Source of the DNA: Prevotella sp.
GTDB lineage: Bacteria > Bacteroidota > Bacteroidia > Bacteroidales > Bacteroidaceae
Assembly: GCA_017554105.1 (NCBI GenBank)
Contig: JAFZIY010000026.1
Coordinates: 1-64,000 of the forward strand
DNA length: 64,000 nt
Direction: 5' to 3'
The first letter of the stretch is position 1, and each line of letters starts with the position of its first letter. Shown here piece by piece: positions 52,113 to 61,621 of the stretch. Under the pieces are notes generated by a model that saw only the letters and a program-made list of their open reading frames with translations, had not been told where the DNA came from and did not search any database. The translations under genes were made by a program, and so were the position numbers.

Positions 52113-55100
52113 CAGTTCAAACTAAAGTTTTTTAATATCGAATCCATCAGCGTGTCGCCAAGCGGACCATCTATGTTCAGATCCAACGTCTCGTATTTAT
52201 CGTTGGCTGCCAACAATTCAATTTGCGTCTTCATGCGGTTGTATTCCTGTGTTACTTCCTGCCAACCAATATAAATCCTTGATTGAATCCTGCGAGTCAG
52301 TTCCTCCGCAAACTCTCTAACCAGTTCTTCGCTGAAATCCTCAATCTCATTCTTGATGTTCTGATATATCTCAAAGGATCCCTTGTCGTCGAATCCCATC
52401 TTCTTTGGAATCTCAATGGCCTCGTCCACTTCCGTATAGAGTTCGCTTAGTTTCTTCAGTAGACCTTCTATCTCAATAGTGTTCGCATTCTTCTGCCGAA
52501 TGAGTGCGTCTAATCGCTCTTGGAACTCAATGTAGATGGCACTGTTATTCTGATTGGTGCGAATCATCGTCTCGATGTCACGGATAATCTTTTCTGCCTT
52601 ATCGCTTGGCGATAGTTTCGTTTCCTGTAGTTTGGTCAGATAGTCGGCATCAATGGCAATTTCTGGAAGATGTCCTCTAAAGTCAAGTAGCATCGTACTT
52701 TCCTTCAGCAGTTTTCTTGTCTGTGCAGCATAGAACTCCACATCGAAACTGGCACGACGGAACTCCTCCATATAGAGTTCATAGATCGTAACCAACCATT
52801 GATACTTTGTCCGATAGGGGCGAAGTCCTGGATTGGGGCTAATAGCCTCCCATAACTGAACTGTACGATGGAAACGGTTTTCAAACTGGCCGTGATCTAT
52901 CTCACTCAGTTTACGGATAATAGCCATCATACACTCATAACTGTCTTCCAGTTTAATCTCATTGAAATCTTCAAAAGCCGTGTCAAGCACTTCAGGGAAG
53001 GTTTGAAGCAATGCATCCACATCCTCAAACTCTCCGATGTCCTCAGGATCATAGTTTAGGGCTTCCTTGTAATTTTGGAACACACCCACGTAATCCACGA
53101 TACGTCCAAACTCTTTAGAAAGTTTCGTTTCTCCCTCTCCGTAGTCGTAGGGGCGGTTTGTTCTTGCTACTGCCTGCAACAGATTATGGTCTCTCAAAGG
53201 ACTATCTAAATACATCGTCTGTTCGATAGGTGCATCAAAGCCTGTCAGCAACATATTGCATACAATGAAGATTTTCAGATTGTTGCCCTTTGCCTGTTCT
53301 TCTGACGTAATGCGTTTCTTAAAGTTCTCTATCAGTTGCTTCCTTTCCTTGTCTGTCAGATAAAACAGCGAGAACATATCATAACGCTCGCCCGTTTCAT
53401 ATTGACCTGTCGAGAAGATAATCCGCAGTTCTGACTTGTCGAAGTATTTCAGCAGTTCGTTGTAATAAAGCACACAAGCTTCTTTATCGATAGCCACGAC
53501 TTGTGCTTTGAATCCTTGAGGCTCTAGACGTTCTTTGAAGTCTTTGGCGATATCTTCCGCCAATACCTCTATACGTTCCGGCTTCTTCATCAGGGTCTTC
53601 CAAGGCTGTACTACTTTCTCCACTTGTCGCTTCTCGCTCTCTTCAAGTACTGCCGTGATTTCCTCATAGCCTTTCTTTAAGTTCTCCTTGTCCAAGAACC
53701 ACTGCGAAGGACCGAGTGTATATTTGATAGGCCTTGTGGCACCATCGTTGATGGCGTCGATGACGCTGTACTTATCCAAATAGTATTCTATCTTGCCTTC
53801 CTCACCCTTGATACCAAACTCTCGATGTGTCTTGGGAATAGGTGTACCTGTAAAGGCGAAACGCTTGGCATTGGGCAATACAGCTCTTAGTTCCATTTGG
53901 TAGTCCCCGTATTCTGTACGATGTGCCTCGTCAATCAGCACAATCACATTGTCACGCTCATCGATAATACTCCCCAACTCATTGAACTTTTGGATGGTCG
54001 TAATAAAGACACCCGCAGGCTGATTCTTGATGATAGATTTCAGGTCGCCCACACTCATTATCTGTCTGGCATTGGGGAAGACACAATCCAAGAAGGTATC
54101 ACCCATCTGGTCTTTTAAATCCTTGCGATCAACAACAATAAAGATAGTCGGATCATTCAGTTCCTCTGCCTTACGGAGTTTATAAGCAGTATATAGCATC
54201 GTCAGCGACTTACCAGAACCTTGCGTATGCCAGATAACGCCCTGTCCTTTGTCCGAATGAATCACACGCTCCACTATCTTATTGGCAGCACGTAATTGCT
54301 GATAGCGTGCCACTTTCTTGATAATCTTTCCGTTATCCCGTTCAAACACGATAAAGTGCTGCAGAATATCTAATACCCGTTCAGGTTGAAGCAGTCCGAT
54401 GATGCCAAACTTCATCCGTTCCAACAGTTCTCCATTGGGCAACCGTTCTACATCAAAGTGCATCAATCCATCTTCCTCGTCTTTGTAAGTTCTGCACAGA
54501 TCATTTTCTGGGTCAAGTAAAGGATTAGGATATTTATTGGCAATCACAGAGTCCTTCCATTCATTGAAATATGATGAAGAGGCTCCAGGGATACCATATT
54601 TGCACAACCGTCCATTACAAGCCACTCCAAACAGATGTGCCATATAGAGTTTGTCGGCTAGTCGATCGTAAGTTTGGAACTGCGTGACACCTTCTAACCA
54701 GTTTGTCCCTCGCCTTGCACATTGCTTGGCCTCTATGGGTACCAACGGAATACCATTCACCAACAGACAAATATCCGGTCGTTTCTGCTGAACACTATAC
54801 TGATTGGTCACGATGAAACTATTCTGCCAAATGTCCTCGAAGTCAATAAAACGAATGGTTCTGTCTTCTTTGTCAATGGTCAGCGTCACACCATCCACCA
54901 ACTGATTCAGGATTTTTTCATTTCCCTCAATGGGAATTTGATTCCGCAGGTTGTTCAGCAAAAGCGTGACTGCTGCCTCCGCTTCCGACTTCTTGATGCC
55001 ATTCAGCGCCATCACCTTCTCTACCAGAATAGGCTCTATCACAGCATTCATCTGCAAGCGGTTATACGATTTCAAGTCATCCACCGTTTGTAACGTCCAG

Positions 55101-55165
55101 CCCATCTTCGAGAGCCATTCCGTCACTTTTGCCTCAATAGGTTTGTTTTCGTGTAGTTTGGACAT
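52112..55165 (-). CDS. hsdR: type I restriction enzyme R subunit
   Basis: A 1017-residue motor/nuclease subunit. The N-terminal HsdR nuclease core has a PD-ExK pattern in RPDICLLVNGIPLVPIEAK. SF2 helicase motifs are present: Walker A GSGKSLTMLYTAYK, DEAH-type LIDEAHRTEYG, motif III FTGTPI, and VI-type QAVARTNRPY near the end of the second RecA domain. A C-terminal helical region contacts the methylase. ATG 55165 (MSKLHENK) is preferred over GTG 55171. The gene lies downstream of the P-loop ATPase with a 5-nt gap, separated from hsdM and hsdS by inserted genes. Confidence 0.95.
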   Translation of the reverse strand: MSKLHENKPIEAKVTEWLSKMGWTLQTVDDLKSYNRLQMNAVIEPILVEKVMALNGIKKSEAEAAVTLLLNNLRNQIPIEGNEKILNQLVDGVTLTIDKEDRTIRFIDFEDIWQNSFIVTNQYSVQQKRPDICLLVNGIPLVPIEAKQCARRGTNWLEGVTQFQTYDRLADKLYMAHLFGVACNGRLCKYGIPGASSSYFNEWKDSVIANKYPNPLLDPENDLCRTYKDEEDGLMHFDVERLPNGELLERMKFGIIGLLQPERVLDILQHFIVFERDNGKIIKKVARYQQLRAANKIVERVIHSDKGQGVIWHTQGSGKSLTMLYTAYKLRKAEELNDPTIFIVVDRKDLKDQMGDTFLDCVFPNARQIMSVGDLKSIIKNQPAGVFITTIQKFNELGSIIDERDNVIVLIDEAHRTEYGDYQMELRAVLPNAKRFAFTGTPIPKTHREFGIKGEEGKIEYYLDKYSVIDAINDGATRPIKYTLGPSQWFLDKENLKKGYEEITAVLEESEKRQVEKVVQPWKTLMKKPERIEVLAEDIAKDFKERLEPQGFKAQVVAIDKEACVLYYNELLKYFDKSELRIIFSTGQYETGERYDMFSLFYLTDKERKQLIENFKKRITSEEQAKGNNLKIFIVCNMLLTGFDAPIEQTMYLDSPLRDHNLLQAVARTNRPYDYGEGETKLSKEFGRIVDYVGVFQNYKEALNYDPEDIGEFEDVDALLQTFPEVLDTAFEDFNEIKLEDSYECMMAIIRKLSEIDHGQFENRFHRTVQLWEAISPNPGLRPYRTKYQWLVTIYELYMEEFRRASFDVEFYAAQTRKLLKESTMLLDFRGHLPEIAIDADYLTKLQETKLSPSDKAEKIIRDIETMIRTNQNNSAIYIEFQERLDALIRQKNANTIEIEGLLKKLSELYTEVDEAIEIPKKMGFDDKGSFEIYQNIKNEIEDFSEELVREFAEELTRRIQSRIYIGWQEVTQEYNRMKTQIELLAANDKYETLDLNIDGPLGDTLMDSILKNFSLN

Positions 55166-55170
55166 AAGCA

Positions 55171-56691
55171 CTATCTAGTCAAAAACTTGGACGTATGTAA
55201 ACCTTCATAAAACCCAGGATGAGTCTTAATGTTTAAATCTCGATTAAAGACAGATCTGTCATTTCTAATAACAGAAAACTGCTCAACAATTTTCCCATCT
55301 TTCAATTTAATATTGTTGATAATTCCAAACTCATATAGCAGTTTCAACATCCTTTCCACATCAATACCTATGAAATTATTTTGAAATTTCGAATATTTAT
55401 CTTTGAATAGCGATACTGTATAAACACCTCTGCCCATCAATCTTAAAAGTTCATATAATGATTCTGTGTCTTTAATTATAGGTGCTATTTCATTTTCAAC
55501 TTCTCCTAAGAGCCACAATGAATACTCCTTTTCTCCGTTCATAATTGATTTTTTTGATAAGACCCTAGAAGTCCTACACTCCTCCTGTATCTTTATACAG
55601 AATTGTATTAAATCTCTTGGGCGCTGAAATGTTCTATGAATTATATATCTAAAAATGTCAATATCTTGCTGCTCTTTTGTCCTTATATGTATTTTATGTT
55701 TGTTAAATATTGTATGAAAAGGACTTTGTGTATCCAATTCTGGAATGCTATATTTAATTCTAGCATTAATTAGTTTTAAAAGATTTGAATCAAACCAATC
55801 ATTCCTATTTATTATGGACCAGTTCAATTTTAGAATGTATTGATCCCATCTAGCACTCTCTGGGTCGTGTCTATAAAATTTGTTATATATGTCTGAACGT
55901 AAATACGCAACAGTTTTAACACTAATATTTTTTGACCTGTAAGTTTGATTTAATTGGTAAATAGTCTTGAATAGGCTTATGATACATTGTATATATCTAT
56001 CATTATCAACATAGCTGGTGTAATTGTCATCCAATTGATCAAACTGTACTATGTAAGTTTTAGTCTCATGTCTTGTCAGATAATCTAACAATACACTATT
56101 TAATCTATTGTTAACAACAGTGATATTTTTACATTGATCATAATACTCGATCTCTTTACCTTCTCCATGTTGTCCTGAAACACCTTTAATTGAAATCCCA
56201 TATTCGGATTTCTCAGATATTCTAGTAACGGCTTTGTGTAAATCTATCAAATCATTTCCAAAAACGTATTTGATATAGTTCTGTAGTTCTAGCAATGCCT
56301 CATCAATTGGATTAGACTGATCCTTACAAAGTAAAAGGGCATATTCTGTTAAAATTATATTTTTCCAGATACTTTGATATTGATTTGGAACAGAAAAGGT
56401 ATCATCTGACAATTGGAGAAGTTTTTCAAAAGGGAAATCATTAAATGATTTGTTCGAAACCAAAATTCCATCTGCAACCTGATTGCTTTCAATCCAATTG
56501 TACAATGCTGACTTTCCTGTTCCTTTTCTTCCGACTACGAAATATTTAGGTTCATTTAATATTGCTTTTTTAAAATCAACATCAATAAAATAATCATTAA
56601 TATTGGGATCATACAAACCATCAATATCACCAAAATCTACGTTTAGCAGATATTCAAATTCCCTTTTGGTATTCTTATTTCTTGTTTCCAT
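55171..56691 (-). CDS. P-loop ATPase, Sll1717-like
   Basis: A 506-residue protein. The Walker A motif is VGRKGTGKSA (G54-S61); YIVQFDQLDD near residue 218-227 is a candidate Walker B, which resembles AAA/STAND-like or Sll1717-family ATPases. The C-terminal third is helical (ARWDQYILKLNWSIINRN..., RPRDLIQFCIKI) and may be a winged helix near 430-470. Sll1717-type ATPases are scattered in defence islands, and the function is unknown. It is inserted between the GHKL-nuclease gene and hsdR, and its A+T content is visibly higher than hsdR. The start codon lies inside an hsdS relic. Confidence 0.75.
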   Translation of the reverse strand: METRNKNTKREFEYLLNVDFGDIDGLYDPNINDYFIDVDFKKAILNEPKYFVVGRKGTGKSALYNWIESNQVADGILVSNKSFNDFPFEKLLQLSDDTFSVPNQYQSIWKNIILTEYALLLCKDQSNPIDEALLELQNYIKYVFGNDLIDLHKAVTRISEKSEYGISIKGVSGQHGEGKEIEYYDQCKNITVVNNRLNSVLLDYLTRHETKTYIVQFDQLDDNYTSYVDNDRYIQCIISLFKTIYQLNQTYRSKNISVKTVAYLRSDIYNKFYRHDPESARWDQYILKLNWSIINRNDWFDSNLLKLINARIKYSIPELDTQSPFHTIFNKHKIHIRTKEQQDIDIFRYIIHRTFQRPRDLIQFCIKIQEECRTSRVLSKKSIMNGEKEYSLWLLGEVENEIAPIIKDTESLYELLRLMGRGVYTVSLFKDKYSKFQNNFIGIDVERMLKLLYEFGIINNIKLKDGKIVEQFSVIRNDRSVFNRDLNIKTHPGFYEGLHTSKFLTR

Positions 56692-56764
56692 ATCTTTCTA
56701 TATTAATAAGTTTTACTTTACCTGTAAAAAGATTCTGCATCAGCGATCTTTTAATTGCTTAAGT
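56675..56764 (-). pseudogene. relic of an hsdS 3' end
   Basis: The minus strand reads LKQLK, then after one lost A, RSLMQNLFTGKVKL and a stop a little after the next gene's start. This is the C-terminal signature of HsdS (intact copy in this window: LKMSLMQNLLTGKVEINKQ). AGATTCTGCATCAG is identical in both. It occupies the gap between the GHKL gene and the P-loop ATPase gene and overlaps the start of the latter by 17 nt. Confidence 0.75.
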
Positions 56765-56775
56765 TAGGTCGGATC

Positions 56776-58914
56776 TTATTTCGTTTCTCCCTTTATTAAT
56801 TTATCTATAAATATCTGATTCCTAAACTTTGCCCTTTCTAACAATGTTGAGTATTTGATTACTTCCGAATAGATGCTTCCCTCTGGACCATCATTAAAGT
56901 TAATTACTTTCTCTGATGGCCTAAACCAATAGTTGAATTTAGGCGAATACTCATATCTACTTACACGTCCCCGAACATCTCTGTCTTCAATATCTTCTCC
57001 TATCAAATATCCATAAAAAGTCGTGAGTTGTAATTCATCAATTGTATAGTTCAGAAGGATACTTGCATAAAAATCTATTTGTGTCAAATGCTCTGAAACA
57101 TTCACATCAGGAGCTTTGAATTCAATTATTATTGCCTTATTTTCTTCTGGAAACAGCAGCACATCAGGACGTTTGGCTAATCGTTTCTCCCCTAATGAAT
57201 TCAAATACCGCTTATCTTCTTCTGAAAAATCTTTATCAAAAATTTTCTTTCCATTATATTCAATATCTTCAAATTTTACTTCAGAGACTCCTTTGAAATA
57301 TATGAACTCTTCATTAATAATCCACAAATCACTATCTTCTGGCATTTCGGAAGTTGAACTCTGTTGAAACAGTAAATTATGCAATAATTTTTCGTCTATT
57401 CGTTTCCCCTCTTTTAAAGAATCTAATTCTTTTCTCAATATTTCATCAAACAAGTCCAACAACAGCTTCCTCCTTGCCACATATTTGCTTAAAACTGTCC
57501 TATTCTGCATAGGAATGGATGTGATTAGCTCATCAACTTTTTCTTTCAGTTTCGTTTGATAATTTTCGGTTTTATCAGGTGTGAGAGATTTAAGTTCTTC
57601 CATCTGTTGCCTAATAGCATCATCTTTTTTTGCTTCTATTTCACTATCCGCTTGATAAATTGTCTTGAGTATTGTCTCTTCTGAATCCGTATTCTTGATT
57701 TTACTACGCACTTTATTAACAGTAATAGGATTCAACAAAAACATTTGCTGCAATTCATCTATCGTTTTGTTCTTTTCTTGATTATTACCATCTAATTCAG
57801 TATATAATTTATTGATCCTATTGTTTGTTTCCTTGACTATGTCATCAAGTAAAACGACCTCCTCTTTAAATAGTCTGTCTTCATTCTGATGTTTAAAATC
57901 TTGGCTACTTACCAGTTTGATATTCCCTCTATCGTCCCTATCACTGGCATCCAAATAATCTCCTGATAGCAGAAACATGTATCGATTGCCTTCGATTTCA
58001 TCTTTTTTCTGCAAAGAATCGATATCAAAAGAAATACCCGTCGCCCCTTTGCTTACCAGATAAATCGCATTTTGCTTGATTTCCGAACTTGGACGTTTAA
58101 ATGCAGTCAATTGAAATTTCTCCTGATGTCCAGCAGAAACTATTTTGTTCTTCTCGTTAAGTTTCCGATAATCTATATACACATTATCTTCCTTATCAGG
58201 GTTCGGAATATTTGATGTAACAATATCACTTTCTTCTTTCAGTTCCATATCCTCAAACAATGATAGATGAATCTTTGGCATTAGATTTCTATACTCGCAG
58301 AAAAGTGATAAAAAATGTTTTACTATTTCATCCTTCAATATCTGAACAGACAAAGATGAATAGAAATCTTTATCATCCAATGGAACCTCAAATGTAACAT
58401 TTGTTTTAAGATCCGTTTCTGTTGAATTGTCATCCTCGTCTAATCGCAAAATAGCATTTTCTCTTAAAAAAGACTCGTTCTTTGATAATGTGACTTTTCT
58501 TTTCTTGTATTGGTCACCATCTTTATAAATGCTATCTATCGTAGTTTTGTCAAAGAAATGGATATACTGAATTCTACCAGTTCCTAAATTAGAATGTCTT
58601 TTTGTATCATCTCGTAAGTTAATAAGCCTTTGATAACTATTATGATCAAGACCTACACCATTGTCCGAGACAACAATCTTCTCAAAATCACAATTTCCAT
58701 TCTCTTTTGAGAATAGATTTCGCAAATAGAACACCTGTATTTCTATTGAACCGTTTCTAAAATGTTCTTTTGAAAAACGGTCAAGAATTGCCTCCCAAGC
58801 ATTCATAAATGCTTCGAATATGGGTTGCAATGGTACATCTGCTTTTTTCTTAATTGTATTTATTTCATTTCTGTACCATATTCCTGTTGCTTTGATAAAA
58901 GATACCGTATTCAT
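56776..58914 (-). CDS. GHKL ATPase fused to PD-(D/E)xK nuclease, MORC-like
   Basis: A 712-residue protein. The N-terminus is a GHKL (Hsp90/MutL-type) ATPase: N-box E34-x-x-x-N38 (IFEAFMNAWEAI), G1 box D84-N-G-V-G88 (VSDNGVGLDH) and a later glycine-rich RHSNLGTGRIQYIHFF. A middle, likely S5-type and coiled-coil, region (about 200-520) follows. The C-terminus is a PD-(D/E)xK nuclease with D584 (RPDVLLF) and E598-F-K600 (IIIEFKAP). Prokaryotic MORC-like GHKL proteins with S5 and nuclease domains are described in restriction contexts. Here it lies directly after hsdS (14 nt) and before an hsdS relic and the P-loop ATPase. It is A+T-rich compared with hsdM/hsdR. Predicted to be an ATP-gated nuclease. 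Confidence 0.75.
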   Translation of the reverse strand: MNTVSFIKATGIWYRNEINTIKKKADVPLQPIFEAFMNAWEAILDRFSKEHFRNGSIEIQVFYLRNLFSKENGNCDFEKIVVSDNGVGLDHNSYQRLINLRDDTKRHSNLGTGRIQYIHFFDKTTIDSIYKDGDQYKKRKVTLSKNESFLRENAILRLDEDDNSTETDLKTNVTFEVPLDDKDFYSSLSVQILKDEIVKHFLSLFCEYRNLMPKIHLSLFEDMELKEESDIVTSNIPNPDKEDNVYIDYRKLNEKNKIVSAGHQEKFQLTAFKRPSSEIKQNAIYLVSKGATGISFDIDSLQKKDEIEGNRYMFLLSGDYLDASDRDDRGNIKLVSSQDFKHQNEDRLFKEEVVLLDDIVKETNNRINKLYTELDGNNQEKNKTIDELQQMFLLNPITVNKVRSKIKNTDSEETILKTIYQADSEIEAKKDDAIRQQMEELKSLTPDKTENYQTKLKEKVDELITSIPMQNRTVLSKYVARRKLLLDLFDEILRKELDSLKEGKRIDEKLLHNLLFQQSSTSEMPEDSDLWIINEEFIYFKGVSEVKFEDIEYNGKKIFDKDFSEEDKRYLNSLGEKRLAKRPDVLLFPEENKAIIIEFKAPDVNVSEHLTQIDFYASILLNYTIDELQLTTFYGYLIGEDIEDRDVRGRVSRYEYSPKFNYWFRPSEKVINFNDGPEGSIYSEVIKYSTLLERAKFRNQIFIDKLIKGETK

Positions 58915-58928
58915 ATTGCAATCACTTA

Positions 58929-60158
58929 TTATTGTTTGTTTATTTCAACTTTTCCTGTTAACAGATTCTGCATCAGAGACATTTTGAGTCGATCTAAATT
59001 TTTGATTATATTCTTTGAAACTAATATCTTGTTGTTTACAGAATCTAGTCTTTCCTTTATCTGTTCTTGTTCCATCCGGGTAGGAATCGGAAGCAAAACC
59101 TTTGATAAACTATTTTTGGAAATACTATAGACTTTGATTCCTGTCACATATTTTAAAAGCTCTAATCTGACTCTTTCTTCGTTAAACAAATACCCCTTAA
59201 AACCATTAATAAGTTCATCTGTTTTGGGACGGAGCAATAATGTATGAAGACCAGAGATTACTTTTATATCACCAACATTTACAAGTTCTACCAGTTTTCC
59301 TACGCCATCATAATCTTCACTCGTGTCAGATATAATAAGATCACCTTCTTTAAGAAGCACGAACTTCTTTATCATATCTTGGGTAATATATGGTAAAGAT
59401 TCCTCCGATATGTCAAGAAAGGTGTCAAATTTTGTATGAATATCCCCATAATGGATGTATTTACATTCTCCATCTTCTTTCAACATCGAACGAGAATATG
59501 AAGCAGTTGGATAAAAATCAAAGACTTCATCCACTCGTTTCACTTCCCATCCAATAGGTACTTTGCCAAACTTTTCGTCAATATTGAATTCTTCGGGTGT
59601 TCTGAATGTGGCGTCGGGCTTCTTTTTGCCTGTGAGAAGGTTTTGTATCAAACTCTTTTTCAGGCGTTCCGCAGCAGCAATGTTATTATGAACTGAGGCG
59701 ATTGCGTCATCTACTTTTGAAAGAATCTTCGCGATAGCTGTTTGTTCTGCTTTTGATTGAGGAAGTTTTATCTTTATTCGCTTAACCTTTGGAGCTGTTA
59801 GTTGTGGTACGCCTGTACTTTCTTTTGGAAAATGAACATGAGAGTTGATGTAATATGTGATATAACGGCAATCTACATCAACTTTCGGTAATAGCACAAG
59901 AAGCCTTACAATTGCATCAAAATCATTAGCCCGAAACTCTGCATGACCAATATCACCTCTTCCTGTAATTGTTATGGCATTCCCAGAGAAACGAGGTTTT
60001 GAGGTATAGCCGTACAACCCTTTGTCTTCTAAAGAATTAGCATATATTGGGTATGAAGCTTGCTTTGTCTTAATGGGAGAGTAGCATGATTCTTGCAGAT
60101 CTCCACCGGCTTTGATGTCGAAAAGGTCGCCTACTCGAACTTCATTCCATCCTTCCAT
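58929..60158 (-). CDS. hsdS: type I restriction specificity subunit
   Basis: A 409-residue S subunit with two target-recognition domains (about 1-150 and 205-360) and two conserved helical regions, LPQSKAEQTAIAKILSKVDDAI with LKKSLIQNLLTGKK, and LPIPTRMEQEQIKERLDSVN with LKMSLMQNLLTGKV. It determines which DNA sequence is methylated and cut by HsdM2S/HsdR. The start is the ATG at 60158, which overlaps the previous stop by one base (TGATG); a GTG three bases earlier is the other option. Confidence 0.95.
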   Translation of the reverse strand: MEGWNEVRVGDLFDIKAGGDLQESCYSPIKTKQASYPIYANSLEDKGLYGYTSKPRFSGNAITITGRGDIGHAEFRANDFDAIVRLLVLLPKVDVDCRYITYYINSHVHFPKESTGVPQLTAPKVKRIKIKLPQSKAEQTAIAKILSKVDDAIASVHNNIAAAERLKKSLIQNLLTGKKKPDATFRTPEEFNIDEKFGKVPIGWEVKRVDEVFDFYPTASYSRSMLKEDGECKYIHYGDIHTKFDTFLDISEESLPYITQDMIKKFVLLKEGDLIISDTSEDYDGVGKLVELVNVGDIKVISGLHTLLLRPKTDELINGFKGYLFNEERVRLELLKYVTGIKVYSISKNSLSKVLLPIPTRMEQEQIKERLDSVNNKILVSKNIIKNLDRLKMSLMQNLLTGKVEINKQ

Positions 60159-61621
60159 CACTCCCCTCCTTTCTTTTCTTGATCAATGACTTCCCAATGG
60201 CCGCCCTTATCGGGGCCAACACGGCGAATAATGCCTTCATTCTGCATTTCTCGCAAAATCTTCTTGAGAGTGGTATGCCCTAAATTTAGTTCTACCTCCA
60301 ATTTTGCAATAGTTGTTGATTTATCAGAGGATATAACATCTAATATTTTCTGGGCATTTTCTGGCCACCTTTCTGGCCACTTTTCTGGCCACTTCTCTCT
60401 CTCCTGGGCATTTTCCCGGTCATTTTTCTGGGTAACTTTCTCCACAGTTTCTTCCCTCAACGCAGAGTTAAGCCGTACCTTCACCATAAAATCTATCTGC
60501 TTATACTCTGGGGCAGGATTACCTGCCTCTGCCATTTCGCGGAACATACGATCAACACCTTCGCCAAACTCCTTTACCAATTTGTATTCACGCATAAACT
60601 CCGCAATCTTTGGATTACGTGAGAAGTGCATCTGGCGGATATTGTCGATACGCACCAAGCCTGGCAAAATGCCTGGACTTTCCACCACATAATGATGGTC
60701 GAATATCTTTACCATGATATCTGTGCCTAAGATGCTATAGTCACGATGGGCAACGGCATTTACTATCAACTCCGTCCAGCAGAAAGGTGGATATTGTGGA
60801 ATGGTGACAAAACGGGCATCTTCACCCAAGAAAGTATATTCCTTAATCTGAGTATCTACAAAATCTATTGCCTTCTGTGTCATCTCCAAGATGCGCCCCT
60901 CGAACATCACATCTTTTACCACATTCATCTCACGACCAAAGCGTTCTTCATCTCCCAAATAACGAACAATTCGGATTCGGGCACGCTGGAAGAACTTCTG
61001 CGGATCTTTACCAAACAACAGGATGGCTGCCCCAGAGACTTTCTCCACTCCGTTTACTGTGGTGATATAGCCTTTATTAGTACGCAGATAGGTGGCAGAA
61101 TCTTTAGTATAGCCAATCTTCTGACAATACTGTGCCACGAAATCTAGGTCAATGTCATCTATCGTTGCACCATAGACGGGTTCATCCTCAAAATAACGAC
61201 CGCCCTTGGCATAGAACAACTGCATACGCATCTCGAAGTTCAACTTCTTCGATTTATCGCCTACCCGATAGAAAGCATCATCAGCCTGGTTGGCATGTAC
61301 CTTCATACTGGGGTCAACATGCATCACTAACACTCGGTTAGGGAGTCCGTTTACATCCGTGCAATCAACGAATTTTACTTCGACATTTATTGAGGGAATA
61401 CAGAAGTCAAAGGGGACACGCAACAACTCGTTCAGATGGTCCTCATTGCCATTGATGCCAGTGATACGACCATCGTCCTCAATACCTATCACCACATCGC
61501 CACCATCGGCATTGGCAAAGGCAACGAGAATCACCCCTAGCGCCTTGGCATCTATCCGAAAACTCTTACGATCAAAAAGTTGTCCTTCTGGTTGTTGCTG
61601 AAAATCCTTTATATCAATCAT
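60158..61621 (-). CDS. AlbA_2 / GHKL (HATPase_c_4) protein with winged helix
   Basis: A 487-residue protein. The AlbA_2 (Schlafen-like) domain is at about 10-130 with DRKSFRIDAKALGVILVAFANADGG and VIGIEDDG. A HATPase_c_4 GHKL domain follows near 270-370, with the N-box-like CWTELIVNAVAHRDY. A short low-complexity segment with three WPE/R units lies near 405-420, then a winged helix (LEVELNLGHTTLKKILREM). Such proteins commonly sit between hsdM and hsdS, and their role may be regulation or a nuclease. It overlaps hsdM by 8 nt and hsdS by one base. Confidence 0.85.
   Translation of the reverse strand: MIDIKDFQQQPEGQLFDRKSFRIDAKALGVILVAFANADGGDVVIGIEDDGRITGINGNEDHLNELLRVPFDFCIPSINVEVKFVDCTDVNGLPNRVLVMHVDPSMKVHANQADDAFYRVGDKSKKLNFEMRMQLFYAKGGRYFEDEPVYGATIDDIDLDFVAQYCQKIGYTKDSATYLRTNKGYITTVNGVEKVSGAAILLFGKDPQKFFQRARIRIVRYLGDEERFGREMNVVKDVMFEGRILEMTQKAIDFVDTQIKEYTFLGEDARFVTIPQYPPFCWTELIVNAVAHRDYSILGTDIMVKIFDHHYVVESPGILPGLVRIDNIRQMHFSRNPKIAEFMREYKLVKEFGEGVDRMFREMAEAGNPAPEYKQIDFMVKVRLNSALREETVEKVTQKNDRENAQEREKWPEKWPERWPENAQKILDVISSDKSTTIAKLEVELNLGHTTLKKILREMQNEGIIRRVGPDKGGHWEVIDQEKKGGE
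60358..60393 (-). repeat. three tandem 12-bp units inside the AlbA_2 gene
   Basis: TTTCTGGCCACC, TTTCTGGCCACT and TTTCTGGCCACT lie back to back (plus-strand text). On the coding strand they give the repeated peptide KWPE/KWPE/RWPE. The unit is a multiple of three, so gain or loss by slippage would keep the frame. Confidence 0.9.
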
